DNA of 64,000 bases from JADZEM01 sp046328125. Its GTDB lineage: Bacteria > Chloroflexota > UBA6077 > JACCZL01. The notes beneath the pieces are model-generated. The model saw only the letters and a program-made list of their open reading frames with translations. It did no database searches and was not told the DNA's origin. The stretch lies in the NCBI GenBank assembly GCA_046328125.1, contig JAXLXF010000011.1:62001-126000 (forward strand), in the 5' to 3' direction. Each line of letters opens with the position of its first letter. Position 1 is the stretch's first letter. Shown piece after piece: positions 58,122 to 64,000 of the stretch. Made by a program: the position numbers and the translations under genes.

Positions 58122-61100
58122 ATGAATCCGCTCGTGATGGGCTTTGTGATGCTCGTGGCGCTGGCGGCTGGATTCTGGTCCGTGGTGCGCGTCTCACGGG
58201 AGACACCGCCCGGCCTGCCGCGCGCCCGATGGAGTGTCGCGGCACGTAGCTGCCGCAAGATCGTGCGCGCGGGCGGTACGGCGCTGCTCGGGATCGCCGT
58301 CATGTCGAGCATGGTGTCCGCCCCACTTACCGCCGCCCCGGCGGATCAGCAGTCGCCGGACACGCTCCAGAATCCGTCCTTCGAGACTGTCTCGAACGGG
58401 TTTCCTGGCAGCTGGATGCCGCGCCTGGTCGGCTTCTCGGACACCAGCACCGCCCACGCCGGTGGACGCTCCTTGCGCATGGAGGGCGGCGCCACACCGG
58501 AGTACACGTACCCCAGTCCGGCTGTCACGCTGGCGCCGAATGCCACGTACACGCTGAGCGGCTTCGTGAAGCTGCCCCAGACCGCGAGTGGCCTGGGCGT
58601 CGCGGTGCGCTACGCCCAGACCAGCCCGACGACCCGGACGATCCAGAGCCCGTTCCTGAAGACGGCCGGTGACTGGACGCCCATCTCGGTGACGTTCACC
58701 ACCCCGGCCAATCCGTTCGTCGCCCGGCTGGACGTCCTCTGGGATCTCCGGACCGGCGAGCACGGCTGGATGGACGAGCTGACGCTCACGTGCTCGAACT
58801 GTGGCTCTGGCCCCACCGCGGTGCTGCCCAATCCGTCGTTCGAGAGCGTCACCAACGGCTTCCCGACCGGCTGGATGCAGCGTGCCGCGGCGTTCTCCGA
58901 CACCAGCAACGCCCACGCCGGCACGAAGTCGCTGCGGATGGAGGGCAGCCCCGATCCGGCCTACACCTACCCCTTCCCTGCGGTCGCGCTGCAGCCGAAC
59001 GCGACCTACACGTTCAGCGGCTGGGTGAAGCTGCCGCAGACGCCGACCGGGCTCGGGGTGGCCGTACGATACGCGCAGACCAGCCCGACCACGCGCACGA
59101 TCCAGAGCCCGTTCTTGAAGACGGCCGGCGACTGGACGCCGATCTCGGTGACGTTCACCACGCCGGCCAGCCCGTTCGCCGCCCGCCTGGACATCCTCTG
59201 GGATCTCCGGTCCGGGGAGCGCGGTTGGGTGGACGATATGTCGCTGACCTGTTCGACGTGCAATCCGGCCACGGGCACGCCCACTTCGACCGCGACGGTG
59301 ACCTCGACCTCGACCGCGACGCCGACCTCGACCGGGACGCTGCCGCCCCAGCCGAACCTCGTCAAGAACGACTCGTTCGAGCTGGTCGCGAACGGCTTTC
59401 CGACCTCGTGGCAGCCTCGCCCGACCGCCTTCTGGGACTCGCCCGCCGACCCCGAAGACCCGAACAAGCCCCACTCGGGTGGCGCGTCGCTGCGGGTCCA
59501 GGGCGGGCCAGCCATGGATTACACGCTACAGACGGTCGATCTCAATCCTGGCTCGACCTACCTGCTGAGCGGCTGGATCAAGACCAGCGGCTCGTCGCGC
59601 GCCGGCATCTCGATCCGCTGGAACCAGACGAGCCCGCTGACGATCACCTTCAGTACGCCAGCGGTCAGGACGCCGACCAGCTGGACCCAGGTCACGAAGC
59701 AGGTCAAGGTGCCGGCCAATTCCCAGGGCGGGCGGCTCGACGTGGTCTGGGATCTCGCGCCGGGCGACGTCGGGTACGTGGACGACGTCGCGCTCGTCTG
59801 CACCGCGAGCTGCCCGTCGTTGGTGTCGCCGACGCCGACCGTCCGGCCGACCTCTGGAACCGGCGGGCTGTCTGGCCTGCCGACGACGAACGCCGCCTGG
59901 ACCGAGCACCTGTTCGACCACACCAAGTCCAACTACAACCCGAACGAGACCGCCCTGACAGTGCAGAACGCGCCGAATCTCCAGTTGCGCTGGCGGGCAC
60001 ATGCGGACGCCGCAACCTCGATCCAGCCGATCGTCGCGAACGGCATGGTCTACTGGGGCGCCTGGGACGGCTATCTGAGAGCGACTCGCCTTGCGGATGC
60101 GACACCGGGGGCGACCAACGTGCCGTCTACCTGGGCGACGTACATCGGCACCACCGATGGCGGCCCGACCTGTGCGCCGCGCTACATCGGCGTCGCGAGC
60201 ACGCCGGTCGTGGCCGACGTGGTGCTGAACGGCAAGCCGAACTCGACCCTCTTCCTGGGCGGCGGCGACGGCTTCCTGTACGCCGTCGATGCGTACACCG
60301 GCGGCATCATCTGGAAGACCCAGCTCGGCACCCCGCCGGGCGACTTCTTGTGGTCCTCGCCGCTCATCTCGAACGGCAGCGTCTACATGAACGTTGCCTC
60401 GCTGGGCGATTGCCCGCTGACGCCAGCCAAGATGTACAAGCTCAACGCCCAGACCGGGCAGATCCAGAATGTCTTCGAGTTTACCGATCCGACCTGTCTC
60501 GGCGGCGGCGTCTGGGGCACGCCGGCGCTCGACGACCAGACCGGCCTGTTCTACATCGCCACGGGAACCCGCATCGACTGCGGCACCAAGAAGAACCTCG
60601 GACAGAACGTGGTGGTGCTGCGCGCGTCTGACCTCGGGTTCGTGGACACCTGGAAAGTCCCGGACGCCGAGGCGATTGGCGACGGCGACTTTGGCGCCGC
60701 GACCGTCCTCTTCACCGCGACGCTCAACGGCGTGGTGACGCCGATGGTTGGCGCGGTGAACAAGAACCAGCTGTTCTACGCGTTCAGGCGGAACGCGGTT
60801 GGCGCAGGGCCGGTCTGGCAGCGCGAGATCAGCGACGCGACCGGGTTCGCGCCGGCGGCCTGGGACGGCGCCAGCCTCTTCGTGACCGGTGGCAGCGCCA
60901 CGCTCAACGGCGCGAGCTGCCGCTCGATCATCCGAGCGTGGGACCCCTCGACCAGTACGTCACGCTGGGACGCCTGCCTGCCGACGACGGGTGGCAATCA
61001 GTTTGGCGGCCCTGTGCGCGTCTCTGGCCTCCTGGTCGTCGCCAACCGCACCCACCTCGACGTGCTGAACGCCGCGACTGGCGCACTGCTGTACGAATAT

Positions 61101-61202
61101 CCGCTCCCGAACGCCGGCCAGTTCTACGGCTCGCCCACGGTTGCCAACGGCGTCATCTACGTGACCGACACCAACGGCGTGCTGTACGCCTTCAGCCCGT
61201 AA
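58122..61202 (+). CDS. Large secreted protein: three CBM modules and a PQQ-like beta-propeller
   Basis: 1026 residues with GAGAAGGAT before the ATG. Membrane helix near the N-terminus (VMLVALAAGFWSVV) and a second hydrophobic stretch before the mature part (GIAVMSSMVSAPLTA). Three CBM_4_9-like modules follow (about 80-230, 235-385, 410-565). The first two are nearly identical in their second halves (VRYAQTSPTTRTIQSPFLK), evidence of tandem duplication. The last 430 residues form a PQQ/quinoprotein-type propeller with typical blades (DGFLYAVDAYTGGIIWKTQL, TPALDDQTGLFYIATGT, PTVANGVIYVTDTNGVLYAF). No quinone-ligand set is visible, so a structural or binding role is as likely as dehydrogenase activity. 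Confidence 0.8.
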   Translation: MNPLVMGFVMLVALAAGFWSVVRVSRETPPGLPRARWSVAARSCRKIVRAGGTALLGIAVMSSMVSAPLTAAPADQQSPDTLQNPSFETVSNGFPGSWMPRLVGFSDTSTAHAGGRSLRMEGGATPEYTYPSPAVTLAPNATYTLSGFVKLPQTASGLGVAVRYAQTSPTTRTIQSPFLKTAGDWTPISVTFTTPANPFVARLDVLWDLRTGEHGWMDELTLTCSNCGSGPTAVLPNPSFESVTNGFPTGWMQRAAAFSDTSNAHAGTKSLRMEGSPDPAYTYPFPAVALQPNATYTFSGWVKLPQTPTGLGVAVRYAQTSPTTRTIQSPFLKTAGDWTPISVTFTTPASPFAARLDILWDLRSGERGWVDDMSLTCSTCNPATGTPTSTATVTSTSTATPTSTGTLPPQPNLVKNDSFELVANGFPTSWQPRPTAFWDSPADPEDPNKPHSGGASLRVQGGPAMDYTLQTVDLNPGSTYLLSGWIKTSGSSRAGISIRWNQTSPLTITFSTPAVRTPTSWTQVTKQVKVPANSQGGRLDVVWDLAPGDVGYVDDVALVCTASCPSLVSPTPTVRPTSGTGGLSGLPTTNAAWTEHLFDHTKSNYNPNETALTVQNAPNLQLRWRAHADAATSIQPIVANGMVYWGAWDGYLRATRLADATPGATNVPSTWATYIGTTDGGPTCAPRYIGVASTPVVADVVLNGKPNSTLFLGGGDGFLYAVDAYTGGIIWKTQLGTPPGDFLWSSPLISNGSVYMNVASLGDCPLTPAKMYKLNAQTGQIQNVFEFTDPTCLGGGVWGTPALDDQTGLFYIATGTRIDCGTKKNLGQNVVVLRASDLGFVDTWKVPDAEAIGDGDFGAATVLFTATLNGVVTPMVGAVNKNQLFYAFRRNAVGAGPVWQREISDATGFAPAAWDGASLFVTGGSATLNGASCRSIIRAWDPSTSTSRWDACLPTTGGNQFGGPVRVSGLLVVANRTHLDVLNAATGALLYEYPLPNAGQFYGSPTVANGVIYVTDTNGVLYAFSP

Positions 61203-61203
61203 T

Positions 61204-61269
61204 CCTGGGAGCGCGGCCATCCTGGCCGCCCCGGTCGAACGAAGCGGCCAGGATGGCCGCGCTCCCAGG
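61204..61269. terminator. 26-bp perfect inverted repeat, probable bidirectional terminator
   Basis: Arms 61204-61229 and 61244-61269 are perfectly complementary, with a 14-nt loop. It begins directly after the stop of the CBM/PQQ gene and faces the converging FkbM gene. The core GCGGCCATCCTGGCCGC is itself palindromic. No T tract. It is probably also a member of a dispersed repeat family. Confidence 0.75.
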
Positions 61270-61350
61270 GGGTGCGTGCCTGTGAACTAGCCCTGTCGTG
61301 ACGATGCGATGGCAGCCTGCGTCGAGCGGAGCTTCATTGGTGAGCCGTCG

Positions 61351-62247
61351 TCAGGCCGAGAGGACGCGGGCCGGCGCTTTCGTCGCGATGACGTTCATCA
61401 GCGCCGACTCGGCGGTGCTGGCGTGCAGCTCCGTGAAACCCGAACGGTCGATCCTGAACAGGCGATACCCATACCCCTCGAAGCGCTGAAGCAGGTCAGC
61501 CGCCGAGGAGCCGGCGCGATCCAGCAGGAACGGGTTCACTTCGCAGAGCACGTCGGGCGCATCGTCACGGGAGAACAGCTGCGCGCCGCCGGCCAGGGCG
61601 CCGGGCTCGGCGCCTTCAATGTCCATCTTCACCAGGCGCACCTGCTCCAGGCCCTCCGCCGCCACGTACCCGTCGATGGTGACCGCTGGCACCCGCACGG
61701 CCACGTTCTCATGGCCCGGCGAGGGGACGACGGACGCCCAGCCCGAGTTGGTCACCCCCGCCCGAACGAACAGCTCGAGCTCGCCGCTCGTCGTGGTCAC
61801 GGCGGCCCGGTTCAGTCGAATCTGGGAGAGACCGCTCAGCTCCGCGTTCCGTTCGAGCCGGTCGGCCAGGTCTGGGATCGGCTCGAAGGCGTGCACCATG
61901 CCGCTGCTGCCGACCGCGTCGGCCATCAGGATCGTGTAGTAGCCGACGTTTGCGCCGACGTCGAGGCAGACCGAGCCTGGCGTGCACAACCGCCGCGCGA
62001 GCCGCGTCTCAGGCTCGTCGTAAATCCCGAAGTAGATCTGGCGCTGAACCTGATCTCGAAGATCGCACGACAATTTGCCGCGACTTCCGATCCGAACGAG
62101 CGGCTCATCACGATCGGTGTACGCGAACGAGAGCGCCTCGACAGCGACGTATCGGCCTGGGACTTTTGTGTGACACAGATCGCGCAGCATCCTGCGAAGC
62201 ACGACCCTTCCTCTGAATGCTGACGTACGCTCACGATGGTCGATCAT
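61351..62247 (-). CDS. FkbM family methyltransferase
   Basis: 298 residues from ATG 62247 (GAGGA upstream; longer starts are possible). SAM-binding motif CLDVGANVGYYTILMADAVG, then VHAFEPIPDLADRLERN and the FkbM signature VRLVKMDIEGAEPGAL. It transfers a methyl group from S-adenosylmethionine, in this family usually to sugar hydroxyls of glycans or polyketides. The location beside secreted CBM and glycosyltransferase-like genes suggests surface polysaccharide. No membrane segments. Confidence 0.85.
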   Translation of the reverse strand: MIDHRERTSAFRGRVVLRRMLRDLCHTKVPGRYVAVEALSFAYTDRDEPLVRIGSRGKLSCDLRDQVQRQIYFGIYDEPETRLARRLCTPGSVCLDVGANVGYYTILMADAVGSSGMVHAFEPIPDLADRLERNAELSGLSQIRLNRAAVTTTSGELELFVRAGVTNSGWASVVPSPGHENVAVRVPAVTIDGYVAAEGLEQVRLVKMDIEGAEPGALAGGAQLFSRDDAPDVLCEVNPFLLDRAGSSAADLLQRFEGYGYRLFRIDRSGFTELHASTAESALMNVIATKAPARVLSA

Positions 62248-62504
62248 CTTCGTCCTCGTCATGCGGATCTGTGGTGGTTTCCACGGGGTGACCTGGGGGC
62301 GATCCACGTCGCTTGCGAGATCGCGCAACTGGGCGGCGCGTGGCCCGAATCACCGTTGCCGCCGCACCGGCCGGCAGCCTGAGGCTGCAAGATGCGGTCC
62401 GACGCAGTCCCCCCACAATGGCTGGCAACGTTGTCACAGTGGTGGGGCGACGTGCGGCGCCGACCGAGTCTGGCTCCAGGCAACGCGGGACGGGACACAG
62501 CGAC

Positions 62505-62795
62505 ATGAACGGGATCAACTGGCGGAGTGTTGGGGCTGTCGCCACGGGCGCGCTGTGCGCCAGTTTGTGGGTCGTCGAGCCTGTTTTCGGCGTGGCGGCG
62601 GTGGTCGCGCTGGCGCTTGGAGCGCTCGGAGTCGTGATCTACCGGTTCGAGACGTTTCTGGCGCTGAGTGCTCCGAAGCGCGGGCCACGAGGACGCGTCA
62701 TCGCGATGGGGGCGGTTGTAAGCCGCCTCTCCACCGGCCGGCGGCCGCATTGCCGAGCGGCCATCGAGCAGCCGGGCCGCCCGAGCATCGCCTGA
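62505..62795 (+). CDS. Possible small membrane protein
   Basis: 96 residues from ATG 62505, with a GGGA-type site upstream. Two membrane helices (VGAVATGALCASLWVVEPVF and GVAAVVALALGALGVVIYRF), followed by a basic tail. No known family. It could be real or an accidental frame, as the tail has atypical composition. Confidence 0.4.
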   Translation: MNGINWRSVGAVATGALCASLWVVEPVFGVAAVVALALGALGVVIYRFETFLALSAPKRGPRGRVIAMGAVVSRLSTGRRPHCRAAIEQPGRPSIA

Positions 62796-62964
62796 GCCGC
62801 GCTGGATCTCCGCCGGAAAGAACGCGCATATTCCGTCTGATGTCAGAGCAATGTCTCGCACGATCGAAACAAGGATATTGACAAGGTATCTGTCGGATGA
62901 CGCAGTCGTAACATCCTCCGATGATGTGCCGCTATGAAGTGCGAGTCTCGGAGAGGGCATGGTG

Positions 62965-64000
62965 CTAGAGCGCCTTGACGACCCAGTCGTCAAACGTGCA
63001 CGCATCGTTGGTCCCACTGCCGCTCGCACTGTCCACGTCCGGACGGTGCAGGCCCGCCCTGGTCCCTCCCAGTACGGTCGTGATGAACGCGATGCGCGGC
63101 TCACCGTCGAGGAAGACGCGGATGACGTCGCCTTTGGCCTGGACCGTCAGCGTGACGGCCTGACCGCCGACGTACTTCGGCCCGACGTTCACCTTGTGCT
63201 GGACTCGGCTCTGCCCGCCGACGGTCTCGATCAGCTCGATCTCGTCCGAGCCTTGCTGGAGCGGGTCTTTGTACAGGCGGACCAGGACGTGATTCTGGAT
63301 GTCGGTCCAGCGGACGGCGATGCCCGAGCGCATCACGCCGTTGGTCGGGCTGAGCGCGGCGTTCGGCGTGATCTTGACCGACGCCTCCAGATCCGTGGTC
63401 CCGACGTTCTGGACGATCACGTTCTGCGCGGTCGCGCTCGGCGCGCCGACCAGCGCCCCGTTCAGGTGGTTGCCGGAGAGGGTCCAGTTGACGCCGCTGC
63501 CGGTCGGGAACGTGAAGGAGCTCCAGGGACCGCCCTGCTCGGCGGTGTGGTTCAGCAGCTGGGTGCCGTTCGCGCCGGTGAAGGTGTCTTGCGCCACCTG
63601 CGCCCCGGCCTGGAACGGCGCGGTCACGGCGCCCTGCCCGACGATGGACGGCCCGCTCACGACGAACGGGTACGCCGCGACGTTGTCCCACCGCGCGCCG
63701 GTCATCGCCGCGTCGCCCGTCCCCAGCCCGTACAGGCCGAAGCCGGTCGCGGTGAGGAAGTTGTTGCCGGAATCGACGATCCAGTTGCCGGAGTTGACGA
63801 CCTGGCCGTTGATGAAGATCAGGTAGGTGTTGCCCTTCGCCAGTACCGTCAGCCGATTGGTCGAGCCCGGCGTCCAGGTGAACGCCTGCGAGTAGAGCGT
63901 CGTGCCAAACGCCCCGTTCTTCCAGGTCTGTAGCACCAGCTGGTTCGCTAGATTGTTCCAGACCCGCAGGTAGTTGTTCGCGTCGGCCCGCCGCACGACC
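62965..64000 (-). CDS. LamG/concanavalin-like domain protein (truncated by the right edge)
   Basis: The frame is open to the window end; about 345 C-terminal residues are seen. Two similar jelly-roll units can be made out: YLRVWNNLANQLVLQTWKNG with IFINGQVVNSGN, and NHVLVRLYKDPLQQG with GDVIRVFLDGEPRIAF. These resemble LamG-like or DUF1080-type carbohydrate-binding sandwiches of secreted proteins. The catalytic part, if any, lies outside the window. It ends in ACTFDDWVVKAL. It probably belongs to the same group of surface glycan-binding proteins as the two CBM proteins. Confidence 0.72.
   Translation of the reverse strand, partial: VVRRADANNYLRVWNNLANQLVLQTWKNGAFGTTLYSQAFTWTPGSTNRLTVLAKGNTYLIFINGQVVNSGNWIVDSGNNFLTATGFGLYGLGTGDAAMTGARWDNVAAYPFVVSGPSIVGQGAVTAPFQAGAQVAQDTFTGANGTQLLNHTAEQGGPWSSFTFPTGSGVNWTLSGNHLNGALVGAPSATAQNVIVQNVGTTDLEASVKITPNAALSPTNGVMRSGIAVRWTDIQNHVLVRLYKDPLQQGSDEIELIETVGGQSRVQHKVNVGPKYVGGQAVTLTVQAKGDVIRVFLDGEPRIAFITTVLGGTRAGLHRPDVDSASGSGTNDACTFDDWVVKAL

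Overview
The window is GC-rich throughout and the genes are closely packed. The content (F420/flavin luciferase-like monooxygenases, tandem GAF histidine kinases, FkbM methyltransferase, PQQ/CBM surface proteins, many short palindromic repeats) suggests a free-living member of the Chloroflexota, probably Thermomicrobia-like. That assignment is inference from gene content: there is no rRNA or tRNA gene here, and I saw no phage genes or CRISPR array.

Layout. 1-7 kb: the tail of a sensor kinase, an HD-GYP protein, a PanE-type reductase whose last 114 bp are duplicated around a small TumE-type toxin-antitoxin pair, a membrane protein with a degenerate GGDEF domain, and a luciferase-like oxidoreductase. 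7-16 kb: a GT39-like glycosyltransferase, an exported beta-carbonic anhydrase with a lipoprotein, a CaiC-like CoA ligase, an exonuclease/UvrC-like fusion and a secreted C39 peptidase. 16-23 kb: small membrane and SRPBCC proteins, then a convergent operon of Gfo/Idh dehydrogenase, luciferase-like monooxygenase and alpha/beta hydrolase, and a hydroxyacid dehydrogenase. 23-32 kb: three consecutive paralogous GAF-rich histidine kinases, the most upstream a hybrid with two receiver domains. 32-36 kb: an acyl-CoA ligase behind a CRP-like promoter and a 610-residue orphan.

36-49 kb is the metabolic centre. One minus-strand operon carries AhbC/NirJ-like and AhbD-like (TIGR04053-like) radical SAM heme enzymes and a cupin. 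A divergent plus-strand operon carries a cupin, a NnrS-like membrane protein, and a complete type II DMSO-reductase-family enzyme: Tat-exported molybdopterin alpha subunit, four-cluster beta subunit and heme-b gamma subunit. It ends with a TorD/NarJ chaperone, a membrane protein and an FmdE/zinc-ribbon protein. Together they look like a periplasmic respiratory oxidoreductase with its own maturation and heme supply; the substrate cannot be read from sequence.

49-64 kb: a LuxR-type regulator with a non-phosphorylatable receiver domain, then a cell-surface region: beta-helix protein, CPBP-like/beta-propeller fusion, DUF218 protein, two large secreted CBM proteins (one with a PQQ-like propeller), FkbM methyltransferase and a LamG-like protein running off the right edge.

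Across the window sit several families of short palindromic repeats: heptamer-based elements (some inserted in frame in the kinases), GC-rich REP-like hairpins, a conserved element of about 107 bp present three times, and one MITE-like element.
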